Source: Sphingomonas sp. Leaf230 (GTDB taxonomy: Bacteria > Pseudomonadota > Alphaproteobacteria > Sphingomonadales > Sphingomonadaceae). Taken from it: a stretch of 64,000 nt of DNA. Where the stretch lies: the NCBI RefSeq assembly GCF_001421745.1, contig NZ_LMKW01000001.1, positions 384,459 through 448,458 of the forward strand. Reading direction: 5' to 3'. Both the position numbers and the translations under genes were made by a program. The notes beneath the pieces are model-generated. The model made no database searches. It had not been told where the DNA came from and was given only the letters and a program-made list of their open reading frames with translations. Below are positions 1 through 8,695 of the stretch, piece by piece; positions within the stretch are counted from its first letter, which is position 1, and each line of letters starts with the position of its first letter.

Positions 1-959
1 CCAGCCAGTTGAAGCAGCGGTACGAGGGCTATTACGGCCGCGGCGACATACTCCAGCCAATCTCGCCCTATGTCGCGCTCACTGCCGGCGTCGGTTACGA
101 GAAGATCGAGACGAGCCAGAAGGATCCGGTCGTCGACGCGACCGGCACGCCCCTGCTCGATCGCGACGGTCGCTTCGTCACCAACGAGGCATCGCCGCGC
201 CGCGTCGCCTACCGCACCGACGGCATCTATTACGACGCCGGCGTCGTCTGGCGGCCCAATCGCCGGACCTCGGTGGAGGGGCATGTCGGGCGCCGCTACG
301 GATCGCTCAGCTACACCGGCACCGCGACCTATCAGGCATCGGACTCCGTCGGCCTCGCGGTCAACGTGTATGACGGCGTGCAGACCTTCGGCCGTCAGCT
401 CCGGACGGGCATCGGCAATTTGCCGACCAGCTTCCTGAGCGGCAACCAGCAGGGTTTCGGCCAGCAGTTCAATGGCTGCGTGTTCGGCTCCACCGGTGCG
501 CAACCGGGCGGCTGCCTCAACGACGTGTTCCAGTCGATCTCGACCGCCAGCTACCGCGCACGCGGGATCGACGGTGTGATCTCGGCGACGCGCGGGCGCT
601 CTACCTGGGGCGCGGGCATCGGCTACGCCAATCGCAAGCTCTATGCGCCGCGACTCGCGCCCGGCTTGGTCGTCGCGGGTCTCGATGATGAAAGCTATTA
701 CGGCCAGCTATTCTACACGCGCAGGCTGACCCCGGTTTCCGGCGTCAACGCCGACCTGTTCGTCAATTATTACGACAGCGGCGTCGACGACATCACCGGC
801 GATACCGGCGTGTGGTCTTACGGCGGGACGGGGACATATTTTCATAATTTCGGGCGTCTCGGCACCACCGCGTCGCTCGGGCTTTACAGCTTCAAGGTCG
901 GCGACCTCGACAGCGACTGGTCGGCGCAGGCGCTGATCGGTGCGCGGTACCAGTTCTGA
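1..959 (+). CDS. XrtA-system outer-membrane beta-barrel protein, 5'-truncated
   Basis: The reading frame is open from the window edge, so the N-terminus lies outside. The visible part (about 317 residues) is rich in alternating polar/aromatic strands (Y, G, F, T), contains no transmembrane helix, and ends in ARYQF. A terminal phenylalanine is the usual BAM recognition signal of outer-membrane barrels. Its position directly upstream of the XrtA-associated ATPase matches the TIGR03016-type outer-membrane protein of PEP-CTERM/XrtA exopolysaccharide loci, which probably takes part in export. The family assignment is inferred from context and composition; the barrel character is seen directly. Confidence 0.75.
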   Translation, partial: SQLKQRYEGYYGRGDILQPISPYVALTAGVGYEKIETSQKDPVVDATGTPLLDRDGRFVTNEASPRRVAYRTDGIYYDAGVVWRPNRRTSVEGHVGRRYGSLSYTGTATYQASDSVGLAVNVYDGVQTFGRQLRTGIGNLPTSFLSGNQQGFGQQFNGCVFGSTGAQPGGCLNDVFQSISTASYRARGIDGVISATRGRSTWGAGIGYANRKLYAPRLAPGLVVAGLDDESYYGQLFYTRRLTPVSGVNADLFVNYYDSGVDDITGDTGVWSYGGTGTYFHNFGRLGTTASLGLYSFKVGDLDSDWSAQALIGARYQF

Positions 960-972
960 AGGCGAGCAGCTT

Positions 973-2046
973 ATGTACGATCAACATTATGGACTGACGG
1001 GTCGGCCTTTCCAGCTCACCCCCGATCCCAAATTCTGGTTCGAGACCGCCACCCACCGCAAGGCGATGGCGTATCTCGGCTATGGTCTGGCGCAGGGCGA
1101 GGGCTTCATCGTCATCACCGGCGATATCGGCGCGGGCAAGACGACGCTCGTCGGTCACCTGATGGACACGATCGACCTTCAGCGCCTGAACGCGATCAAG
1201 CTCGTCTCGACCGCGATCGAGGCGGACGACCTGCTCCGGATCGTCGCTACCGACCTGCAAGTCGATCCGGCTGGGCTGAGCAAGGCCGAACTGCTCACCG
1301 CGATCGAGCGCGGGCTGCACGCGGTCGCGCGCACCGGCAAGCGGACGCTGCTGATCGTCGACGAGGCGCAGGCCTTGCCCGTCGATGCGCTCGAAGAGCT
1401 GCGGATGCTGTCGAACTTCCAGGCCGGCGGCCACGCGCTGCTGCAGATCGTCCTGCTCGGACAGCCCGAGTTCCGCGATCGCCTCCACGGCTCGGAGCGT
1501 CTCGAACAGCTCCGCCAGCGCGTGATCGCGATCCACCATCTCGATCCGATGGAGGAGCATGAAGTCTCCGAGTATCTCGCGCACCGCCTGACGGTGGTCG
1601 GCTGGACGGGGAACCCCGATTTTACCGAGGACGCGTTCGCGGCGTTCTTCACCGGGTCGGCGGGTGTGCCGCGTCGTTTGAACCAGCTTGCGGGGCGCGT
1701 GATGCTCCATGCGGCGATCGACGACCTCACGGTGATCGACGGCGATACGGTGCGGGCGGTGCAACGTGACCTTGAAGGCGACCTGCCGATGATTGCGCAG
1801 GATCGGGGAAAAGGTGCGCATAACGCGCACGAACCGCGCGAACCCGTGTCCACGCCGCGTGCTGACACGCCGAGCACCGATCCTGCGGTCGAGGAGCGGC
1901 TCGCTGAACTCGAGGCGCGGGTGGACATGCAGGACAAGGCGCTACGTCGCGTGCTGACGCTGCTGGTCGACTGGGTCGAGGGTGACGATACCAAGCCGGA
2001 ATACGCGCCGATTCGCGGTGTGGCCGCCTGGCACGATGCTGCCTGA
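973..2046 (+). CDS. XrtA/PEP-CTERM system-associated ATPase (ExeA-like AAA)
   Basis: A protein of 357 residues. The start at 973 follows an AGGCGAG-type ribosome site just after the upstream stop; a longer in-frame start at 940 would overlap the previous gene. It begins MYDQHYGLTGRPFQLTPDP, typical of the ExeA/GspA-like ATPases found next to exosortase A (TIGR03015). The Walker A motif GDIGAGKT is at about residues 50-57 and Walker B IVDEAQ at about 128-133. The C-terminal 60 residues are low-complexity and then coiled-coil. It probably energises or regulates assembly of the exopolysaccharide machinery in the inner membrane or cytoplasm; the exact role in the family is not settled. Confidence 0.9.
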   Translation: MYDQHYGLTGRPFQLTPDPKFWFETATHRKAMAYLGYGLAQGEGFIVITGDIGAGKTTLVGHLMDTIDLQRLNAIKLVSTAIEADDLLRIVATDLQVDPAGLSKAELLTAIERGLHAVARTGKRTLLIVDEAQALPVDALEELRMLSNFQAGGHALLQIVLLGQPEFRDRLHGSERLEQLRQRVIAIHHLDPMEEHEVSEYLAHRLTVVGWTGNPDFTEDAFAAFFTGSAGVPRRLNQLAGRVMLHAAIDDLTVIDGDTVRAVQRDLEGDLPMIAQDRGKGAHNAHEPREPVSTPRADTPSTDPAVEERLAELEARVDMQDKALRRVLTLLVDWVEGDDTKPEYAPIRGVAAWHDAA

Positions 2047-2047
2047 A

Positions 2048-2893
2048 ATGCCTGTTCTCAATGGCATGTCGGTCGATGTTGAGGACTGGTTCCAGGTCGG
2101 CGCGTTCGAAAAGGTGATCGACAAGGCCGACTGGGACTCGCTCCAGCCGCGCGTCGAGGCCAACACCGACGCCGTCCTGGCCTTGTTCGCCGAGCGCGAC
2201 ACGAAGGCAACGTTCTTCACTTTAGGCTGGGTAGCCCACCGCTATCCCGCCCTGATCCGCCGCATCGTCAACGCCGGACATGAGGTTGCCAGTCACGGCT
2301 GGGACCACCAGCGCGTCTTCACGATGACGCCCGAGTTCTTCCGCGCCGACCTCGTGCGCGCTCGGACGGCGATCGAGGATGCGGCGGGGGCAAAGGTCAC
2401 CGGTTATCGCGCACCGAGCTTCTCAATCGACCAGCGTACGCCCTGGGCGCATGTCGAACTTGCCGAGGCGGGCTATGCCTATTCCTCCAGCGTCGCGCCG
2501 GTGAAGCATGATCATTACGGTTGGCTCGATGCACCGCGTTACGGGTTCAAGCCGCTCGCGGACAGCGCCTTGATCGAAGTCCCGGTAACGGTCGCCAAGT
2601 TCGGCGAGCGCAAGCTGGCGACCGGCGGCGGGTTCTTCCGGCTGCTCCCAGCGGCGATCACCGATCTCGCGGTGCGCCAGGTCAATCGCGAAGACCGTCC
2701 GGCAATGTTCTACTTCCACCCGTGGGAGATCGATCCGTCACAGCCGCGTGTCGACGCGGCACCGATGCGCTCGAAGATCCGCCATTACTCGCGGCTCGGG
2801 GCGATGGCCGGCAAGTTGCGCGGACTGCTTGGCCGGCACGATTGGGGCCGTGTGGACACTGTCGTAGCGCGCGAAGCGGCGCGACTGGCGTGA
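2048..2893 (+). CDS. XrtA-system polysaccharide deacetylase (NodB/DUF3473)
   Basis: A protein of 281 residues. The N-terminus MPVLNGMSVDVEDWFQ carries the conserved aspartates of the TIGR03006 deacetylases of XrtA loci. The metal-binding HEVASHGWDH segment and the GYRAPSFSI motif of the NodB fold follow, and the C-terminus (FYFHPWEID, RHYSRLG) is the DUF3473 tail. The start is placed at 2048, one base after the upstream TGA; an alternative ATG at 2036 would overlap that gene by 11 bases. It is expected to N-deacetylate the exopolysaccharide or its precursor. Translational coupling with the neighbouring genes is likely from the spacing. Confidence 0.92.
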   Translation: MPVLNGMSVDVEDWFQVGAFEKVIDKADWDSLQPRVEANTDAVLALFAERDTKATFFTLGWVAHRYPALIRRIVNAGHEVASHGWDHQRVFTMTPEFFRADLVRARTAIEDAAGAKVTGYRAPSFSIDQRTPWAHVELAEAGYAYSSSVAPVKHDHYGWLDAPRYGFKPLADSALIEVPVTVAKFGERKLATGGGFFRLLPAAITDLAVRQVNREDRPAMFYFHPWEIDPSQPRVDAAPMRSKIRHYSRLGAMAGKLRGLLGRHDWGRVDTVVAREAARLA

Positions 2894-3927
2894 CCGCGCC
2901 GATGCCTGTCGGCGTGCGCGAAGTCGATCTTCGCGATCCGGCCGAGTGCGCGTGGATCACGGCGTTCGTCGAGGCCAGCGACGGGGCAACGCCGTTCCAC
3001 CTGCCCGCCTGGAGCCTCGCGGTGCAGGATGGATGCGGCCAGCGCGCGCATTATCTAGTCTCGGACAGCGGAGGCACGATCGACGGCGTGTTACCGTTGA
3101 CCGAGATGCGATCGCGGTTGTTCGGGCGCGCGCTGGTGTCGGCCGGGTTCGGCGTCGATGGCGGCGTCTTGGGTGACGCGGTCGAAGCGCTGTCGGCGGC
3201 GGCTTGGAACCTTGCGCTGCGGACCGGCTGCCCCTCGGTCGAGTTACGCGGCGGTCCTGCGCCTAGGGGCTGGAATAGCGATGACACGAGTTATCTGGGC
3301 TTTATTCGCGATCTGGCCGCGGACGACGATGCGGAACTGCTCGCGATCCCCCGGAAGCAGCGTGCCGAAGTCCGTCGCGCACTCGGCTTCGACCTGGAGA
3401 TCGTCATTGGCAACGACCGGTCAATGCTGGCCGAGCATTACCGGGTTTATGCGGAGTCGGTTCGCAATCTCGGCACACCGGTCTTCCCGGCCAAGCTTTT
3501 CCGTAGCGTTGCGCGCGTGATGGATGCCGATGTTCTAACCGTTCGACACAAGGGCCGCGCGGTCGCCAGCGTCCTGAGCCTGTATCTCAACGGTACGGTC
3601 TATCCCTATTGGGGCGGCGGGACCGAAGCCGCGCGCGGACTGCGCGCCAACGACCGAATGTATTTCGCGCTGATGGCGCACGCCCGCGCGCGAGGGTGCA
3701 CACGGTTCGATTTCGGCCGTTCGAAGACCGGCACGGGGGCGGCGGCGTTCAAGAAGAACTGGGGCTTCACGCCCGAACCGCGGCTCTATGCCAAGCGCGG
3801 CAACGGGCCGGCGCGCGAGGTGAACCCGCTGAACCCGAAATACGCGCTGATGGTGCGGACGTGGAAGAAGCTCCCGCTCTGGGCGGCCAATGCAGCAGGA
3901 CCGTGGATTTCCCGAGGCCTGGGGTGA
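2890..3927 (+). CDS. FemAB-like XrtA/PEP-CTERM system protein
   Basis: A protein of 345 residues with a GNAT/FemAB fold (TIGR03019 type), recognised by context and by motifs such as YPYWGGGTEAARGLRAND and the FDFGRSKTGTGAAAFKKNWGF block near residues 275-295. A GTG start at 2890 overlaps the deacetylase stop as GTGA; ATG 2902 is the alternative. Family members are thought to transfer an amino-acid or acyl group to a sugar or lipid-linked substrate in exopolysaccharide synthesis, but the substrate is not known. It is co-transcribed with the glycosyltransferase that starts in its own stop codon. Confidence 0.88.
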   Translation: MTAPMPVGVREVDLRDPAECAWITAFVEASDGATPFHLPAWSLAVQDGCGQRAHYLVSDSGGTIDGVLPLTEMRSRLFGRALVSAGFGVDGGVLGDAVEALSAAAWNLALRTGCPSVELRGGPAPRGWNSDDTSYLGFIRDLAADDDAELLAIPRKQRAEVRRALGFDLEIVIGNDRSMLAEHYRVYAESVRNLGTPVFPAKLFRSVARVMDADVLTVRHKGRAVASVLSLYLNGTVYPYWGGGTEAARGLRANDRMYFALMAHARARGCTRFDFGRSKTGTGAAAFKKNWGFTPEPRLYAKRGNGPAREVNPLNPKYALMVRTWKKLPLWAANAAGPWISRGLG

Positions 3928-5198
3928 GCCTGCTCTTCCTGGCGCACCGCGTTCCCTTTCCGCCCGACCGCGGCGACAAGATCCGCAGCTTCCACATTCT
4001 CCAGTATCTGGCGAAGCGAACGCCGGTGCATCTTGTGGCGTTCGCTGACGACGAGGCCGACTTCGATCCGCCGGCGGTGTTCACGAATATGCTGGCGAGT
4101 TGCACGATCCTGCCGCGCGGGAAGTCGCAGAAGCGTGCGGCGGTCGAAGCACTCGTAGCTGGTAAGCCGGTCTCGTTGACCGCCTTTGCAAGCGCGGCGA
4201 TGCAGGATGCAGTCGATCGTGTCTTGCCCGAGGTTAGCGGGGTCTACTGCTTCTCCGGCCAGATGGCGCAGTATCTGCCGGTTGGCAGTCCGCCGGTCGT
4301 CATGGATTTCGTCGACGTCGATTCGGCCAAGTTCGCTGGTTTTGCCGACGACGCATCGGGGCCGATGCGGTGGATGATGCGCCGCGAGGCTCGGCTGCTC
4401 GGCGCGTTCGAGCGTGAGGTGGCGGGCAGGGTGTCGGCCAGCCTGTTCGTCAGCGAGGCCGAAGCGGGGTTGTTCCGGGAGGGTGGGGCAACCGGGCGGA
4501 TCATCGCGGTCGAGAACGGCATCGATTCGGCGAAGTTCGATCCGACGGCCAGAGACGCCCGCCGATCTGCCCCCCTCCCTGGAAGGGAGGGGTTAGGGGT
4601 GGGTCGGCCTGCTTGGGTTACGCCCGGTTGCGTCCGGGGAAGCCAACCCACCCCCAACCCCTCCCTTCCAGGGAGGGGCGCAGAAGCGTTGATCGTCTTC
4701 ACCGGGCAGATGGATTACCGACCTAATATCGACGCCGTCATCTGGTTCGCGCGCGACAACCTCCCGCTCGTCCGCGAGCGCCACCCCGCTCACTTCGCGA
4801 TCGTCGGCCGAGCGCCGAGCGCCGCCGTCCAGGCGCTCTCGAGCGATCACGTCACCGTCACCGGCGCAGTCGACGACGTTCGAGGCTGGCTCACCGCCGC
4901 GGACGTCTGCGTTGCCCCGCTGAAGCTCGCCCGCGGCATTCAGAACAAGGTGCTTGAGGCGATGGCGATGGCGCGCCCCGTCGTCGCCTCGACGGCCGCG
5001 GCCGAGGGCATCGACCATGCCGGCACGATCCATGTCGCCACGACCGCGCAGGAGTTCGCCGACCGCATCTGCGACCTGATCGAAGCCCCCGACACGGCAG
5101 TTGCGCTTGGCCAGTCCGCCCGCGCGCAGGTCATCCGCCGCTACGGCTGGGACGCACGCCTCGCGCCGCTGGACGCGCTGCTCGGCCTCCCGGCATGA
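3924..5198 (+). CDS. XrtA-system glycosyltransferase with in-frame palindromic insert
   Basis: A GT-B glycosyltransferase (TIGR03087 type) of 424 residues. The GTG start at 3924 overlaps the FemAB stop (GTGA). The N-terminal domain starts SLLFLAHRVPFPPDRGDKIR, and the C-terminal domain has FTGQMDYRPN, PLKLARGIQNKVLEAMAMARPVVA and the conserved final glutamate region. Residues about 217-252, between the two Rossmann domains, are encoded by a 107-bp palindromic repeat (4572-4678) whose relatives at 49441 and 59942 are intergenic. Without it the protein would be about 388 residues, close to what I recall for the family. Whether the enzyme stays active is unknown, but the frame is intact and the active-site domain follows normally. 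Confidence 0.88.
   Translation: MSLLFLAHRVPFPPDRGDKIRSFHILQYLAKRTPVHLVAFADDEADFDPPAVFTNMLASCTILPRGKSQKRAAVEALVAGKPVSLTAFASAAMQDAVDRVLPEVSGVYCFSGQMAQYLPVGSPPVVMDFVDVDSAKFAGFADDASGPMRWMMRREARLLGAFEREVAGRVSASLFVSEAEAGLFREGGATGRIIAVENGIDSAKFDPTARDARRSAPLPGREGLGVGRPAWVTPGCVRGSQPTPNPSLPGRGAEALIVFTGQMDYRPNIDAVIWFARDNLPLVRERHPAHFAIVGRAPSAAVQALSSDHVTVTGAVDDVRGWLTAADVCVAPLKLARGIQNKVLEAMAMARPVVASTAAAEGIDHAGTIHVATTAQEFADRICDLIEAPDTAVALGQSARAQVIRRYGWDARLAPLDALLGLPA
4572..4678. repeat. Palindromic element A1, inside a coding sequence
   Basis: A 107-bp inverted repeat. The outer 33 bases on each side (starting CCCCTCCCTGGAAGGG) are complementary with one mismatch around a variable centre. The same arms flank 49441-49547 (also 107 bp) and 59942-60052. 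Here it begins exactly at a codon boundary of the glycosyltransferase gene and reads through without a stop (PLPGREGLGVG ... PTPNPSLPGRG). Confidence 0.95.
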
Positions 5199-6670
5199 CC
5201 GCATGGCGTCGTCACGGCATCGCGCTCGCGGTCGTCGCGGTGCTGATACTCCTGACGTTCCGAAGCGACGTCGCCGATCTCGCGCATATCTGGTGGACCA
5301 GCACCACCTTCGGCCACTGCCTCTTCATCGGTCCCGTGATCGTGTGGTTGGTCTGGCAACGCCGTGCCGAGCTGGCGCAACTGACCCCGACCGGCTGGTC
5401 GCCTGGCCTCGCGCTCGTCGCGATCGGCGGGTTCGGCTGGCTGATGGGCGATGCAGCCTCGGTCGGGTTCGCGCGCCAGCTGGGGCTCATCATGATGCTG
5501 CAAGGCGCGGTCGTGACGATCCTCGGCCCCAACGTCGCGCGCGGGCTGCTTTTTCCGCTCGCGTATGCGTTCTTCCTCGTGCCGTTCGGCGAGGGTCTCG
5601 AACCGCCCCTCCAGACCGTCACGGTCGCGATCGTCATGCCGCTGCTCCACCTCGTCGGCGTACCCGCGGTGGTTGACGGCGTGCTGATCCATGCCGGCCG
5701 CTATTATTTTGAGGTCGCCGAGGCGTGCTCAGGGGCCAAGTTCGTCATCGCGATGGTCGCGTTTGGGGTGCTCGTCGCCAACCTCTGCTTCGTGTCGTGG
5801 AGGCGGCGCGCAGTTTTCCTAGTCGTGTCCGTCGTCGTACCGGTCATAGCCAACGGCCTCCGCGCGTTCGGCACGATCTGGGCGGCGGACCTCACTTCGG
5901 TCGAAGCGGCGACCGGGATCGATCATATCGTCTATGGCTGGGTGTTCTTCGCGCTGGTCATGGCGGGCGTGATGGCGATCGGCTGGCGCTGGTTCGACCG
6001 CGCACCCGATGATCCCGCGTTCGTTCCGACGAAGCTGCAGGCGACCCCACGCAACCGGACCGATCTCGCCGTTGCGACAGCGTTGGTCTTAGGCACGTTC
6101 GCAGTGTTCCCAGCCTGGAGCGCGGCAATCGCCAGGCGCGCACAGCCACTTCCCGCGCATATCGACCTGCCCGAGATCGCCGGCTGGCACCTCGTCCCCG
6201 TCAGTACGCGCGCGCCGTGGACGCCCTATTACCCCGGCGCGGACCATTATCTGTTCGGCCGCTACGCCGATGCAGCTGGCGCGCAGGTCGACATGAGCAT
6301 CGCGGTGTTCGGCAGCGAGCACGAGGGCAAGGAACTGATCGCCTACGGTACCGGCGTCCTGCGGGAGGAAGATCGCTGGGTCCGCGTCGCCGATTTGGCC
6401 GATATAGCAGGGGGAAGCGTCATGCGCATCACGGCGCCGGGACCCGTAGAGCGGATCGTCGCGACGTGGTACCGGGTCGGCGACACGACCACGCAGGACG
6501 ACACGCTGGTGAAGATCGAGACGATGAAAGCGCGGTTGCTCGGGGGGCCGCAACGCGCGGTGGCGATCCACCTGTCGGTCGAGGGCGCCGATGCGCGTCC
6601 GATCGCGCGCTTCCTGGCCGCGCTCGGGCCGATCGCGCCGGTCGCCGATCACGCCGCGGGGATGCGCTAG
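5195..6670 (+). CDS. xrtA: Exosortase A with C-terminal EpsI domain
   Basis: A protein of 491 residues. Its ATG overlaps the glycosyltransferase stop as ATGA. About eight transmembrane segments fill residues 8-265, and these carry the exosortase catalytic triad: Cys178 in EACSG, Arg223 in NGLRAFG and His244 in GIDHIVYG. The remaining roughly 220 residues form an EpsI-type periplasmic domain (DLPEIAGW, WTPYYPGADHYLFGRY). This fused arrangement is characteristic of XrtA in exopolysaccharide loci. It cleaves PEP-CTERM proteins at the inner membrane and is tied to polymer export. No PEP-CTERM substrate is encoded in this window. Confidence 0.95.
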   Translation: MTAWRRHGIALAVVAVLILLTFRSDVADLAHIWWTSTTFGHCLFIGPVIVWLVWQRRAELAQLTPTGWSPGLALVAIGGFGWLMGDAASVGFARQLGLIMMLQGAVVTILGPNVARGLLFPLAYAFFLVPFGEGLEPPLQTVTVAIVMPLLHLVGVPAVVDGVLIHAGRYYFEVAEACSGAKFVIAMVAFGVLVANLCFVSWRRRAVFLVVSVVVPVIANGLRAFGTIWAADLTSVEAATGIDHIVYGWVFFALVMAGVMAIGWRWFDRAPDDPAFVPTKLQATPRNRTDLAVATALVLGTFAVFPAWSAAIARRAQPLPAHIDLPEIAGWHLVPVSTRAPWTPYYPGADHYLFGRYADAAGAQVDMSIAVFGSEHEGKELIAYGTGVLREEDRWVRVADLADIAGGSVMRITAPGPVERIVATWYRVGDTTTQDDTLVKIETMKARLLGGPQRAVAIHLSVEGADARPIARFLAALGPIAPVADHAAGMR

Positions 6671-8557
6671 ATGTGCGGCATCGCCGGGGTCTTCCACCCC
6701 GGCACGCCCAAGCCGGTCGACCCGAACCGCGTGCACGCGATGATCGCCGCGCTGTCGCATCGCGGCCCCGACGGCGACGGCATCTGGACTGCGCCCGGCG
6801 TTGGTCTGGGGCATCGCCGCCTGTCGATCATCGACCTCGAAGGCTCGCCGCAGCCGATGTCGGACGGCACGCTCACGATCACCTACAACGGCGAGGTCTA
6901 TAACTTCGCCGAACTGCGCGACGAACTGACCGCCAAGGGTGCGATCTTCCGGACGTCCGGCGACACCGAAGTCCTGCTGCACGCGTGGCGCGCCTGGGGA
7001 CCGTCGATGCTCGACCGGCTGAACGGGATGTTCGCGTTCGCGATCCACGACACCGCCGCGCACACGCTGTTCCTCGCGCGCGACCGGATGGGCGTGAAAC
7101 CGCTCCATTATGTTGAACTGGCCGACGGGTCGCTGGCGTTCGCGTCCGAACTGAAGGGCCTGCTCGCACATCCGCAACTCCGGCGGGTGCCCGATCTCGG
7201 CGCGGTCGAGGATTACCTGGCATTCGGGTACGTCCCCGACGATTCCTGCATGCTCGCGGGCGTGAAGAAGCTTGCGGCCGGGCATTTCCTGCTGGTCGAG
7301 CGCGGTAAGTCTGTACCGCAGCCGCGCAGATGGTGGGACGTCGACTTCTCGAACCGCGCGACTGGTTCCGCCAAAGCGCTGGGCGAGGAACTGGTCGATC
7401 GGATGCGCGCGGGCGTCCGCTCGCGAATGGTCGCGGATGTGCCGCTGGGTGCGTTCCTGTCGGGCGGCGTGGACAGCTCGGCCGTGGTCGCGCTGATGGC
7501 GGAGGCCAGCCCGAAGGCGGTCCGCACCTGCACGATCGGGTTCGACGAGGCTGGGCATGACGAGCGCAGCTATGCCGACACCGTCGCGCGGCGTTTTGCG
7601 ACCGATCACCGCGAGCGCGTCGTCCAGTCTGGTGATTTCGGGCTGATCGATACGCTGGTTGCCAGCTTCGACGAGCCCTTTGCCGATGCCTCCGCGCTCG
7701 CCACCTACCAGGTCTGCGCGCTTGCCCGTGAAAGCGTCACCGTCGCGCTGTCCGGGGACGGTGCAGACGAAGCACTCGCCGGATACCGCCGCTACAAGTT
7801 CCAGTCGGTCGAGGAGCGAGTCCGCGGCTTGCTGCCGTCGCATCTTCGGGCCGATGTGTTCGGGACGCTCGGCCGCTGGTATCCGAAGGCCGACTGGGCA
7901 CCGCGGCCATTACGGGCGAAGTCGACGTTGCTCGCGCTCGCGCAAGGTGGCAGCGAGGCGTATGCGCGCTCGGTTGGCGTCACCACGCCCGAACTCCGCG
8001 CGCAGCTGTTCAACGCCGACGCTCGCGCGAAGCTCGGTGGGTACCGGGCCGAGGACCGCTATGTCGCGACGATGGCGACCGCGCCCGCCCGCGACGCGAT
8101 CGACCGCGCGCAATATGCCGACATCAAGCATTGGCTGCCCGGCGACATCCTGACCAAGGTCGACCGCACCAGCATGGCGGTCGGCCTCGAAGCGCGCGAA
8201 CCGTTGCTCGACCACCGCCTGATCGAGTTCTGCGCGACGCTGCCGGCGAACATGCGGTTGCGGCACGGCGAGGGCAAATGGCTGATGAAGAAGGCGATGG
8301 AGCCGTATCTGCCGCGCGACATCCTCTATCGCCAGAAGATGGGCTTCGTGACGCCGATCAGCGCCTGGTTCCGTGGCGCGCTGGCGGGCGAGGCGACCGC
8401 GCTCGCCAAGTCGCGCACGCTGGGCGAAACGGGGTGGTTCGATATGGCGACGATCGCGCGGATCGCCGACGAGCACCGGATGGGGCGTGCTGAGCATGGT
8501 CGCACGTTGTGGCAGTTCGTGATGCTCGAACGCTCGATGAAGTGGATGTTCGGGTAG
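6671..8557 (+). CDS. XrtA-system amidotransferase (asparagine synthase-like)
   Basis: A protein of 628 residues starting MCGIAGVF, so Cys2 is the nucleophile of a class II glutamine amidotransferase domain (about 1-220). The asparagine-synthase domain follows with the PP-loop SGGVDSS near residue 265 and GDGADEALAGY near 363. Length, order and context fit the TIGR03108 amidotransferases of XrtA loci, which probably amidate a sugar acid or other component of the exopolysaccharide. The ATG directly follows the xrtA stop, so it is the last gene of this operon before a palindromic repeat. Confidence 0.93.
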   Translation: MCGIAGVFHPGTPKPVDPNRVHAMIAALSHRGPDGDGIWTAPGVGLGHRRLSIIDLEGSPQPMSDGTLTITYNGEVYNFAELRDELTAKGAIFRTSGDTEVLLHAWRAWGPSMLDRLNGMFAFAIHDTAAHTLFLARDRMGVKPLHYVELADGSLAFASELKGLLAHPQLRRVPDLGAVEDYLAFGYVPDDSCMLAGVKKLAAGHFLLVERGKSVPQPRRWWDVDFSNRATGSAKALGEELVDRMRAGVRSRMVADVPLGAFLSGGVDSSAVVALMAEASPKAVRTCTIGFDEAGHDERSYADTVARRFATDHRERVVQSGDFGLIDTLVASFDEPFADASALATYQVCALARESVTVALSGDGADEALAGYRRYKFQSVEERVRGLLPSHLRADVFGTLGRWYPKADWAPRPLRAKSTLLALAQGGSEAYARSVGVTTPELRAQLFNADARAKLGGYRAEDRYVATMATAPARDAIDRAQYADIKHWLPGDILTKVDRTSMAVGLEAREPLLDHRLIEFCATLPANMRLRHGEGKWLMKKAMEPYLPRDILYRQKMGFVTPISAWFRGALAGEATALAKSRTLGETGWFDMATIARIADEHRMGRAEHGRTLWQFVMLERSMKWMFG

Positions 8558-8566
8558 CAATCATGC

Positions 8567-8690
8567 AATCCTCCCTGCCAGGGTGAGGTGGTTGGCACTT
8601 GCCAGACGGAGGGGGAGGTACGCGAAACGCTTGTTCCTTGTCCGCCCCCTCCGTCACCTTCGGTGCCACCCCCCCTGGCGGGGGAGGATT
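8567..8690. repeat. Palindromic element B1
   Basis: A 124-bp imperfect inverted repeat that fills the gap between the convergent amidotransferase and fhs genes. Its ends read AATCCTCCCTGCCAGG and CTGGCGGGGGAGGATT. The second copy (15558-15683) is in the opposite orientation, recognisable from the internal CCGTCACCTTCGG block. It could act as a bidirectional terminator. Confidence 0.85.
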
Positions 8691-8695
8691 GAGAC

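Noticed and set aside
892..1830. 312-residue open frame on the minus strand
   Set aside because: Opposite the XrtA-associated ATPase, whose Walker motifs are intact.
6089..7843. 584-residue open frame on the minus strand
   Set aside because: It lies wholly opposite xrtA and the amidotransferase, both with clear family motifs. It is arginine-rich and low in hydrophobic pattern, as expected from the antisense of high-GC genes.
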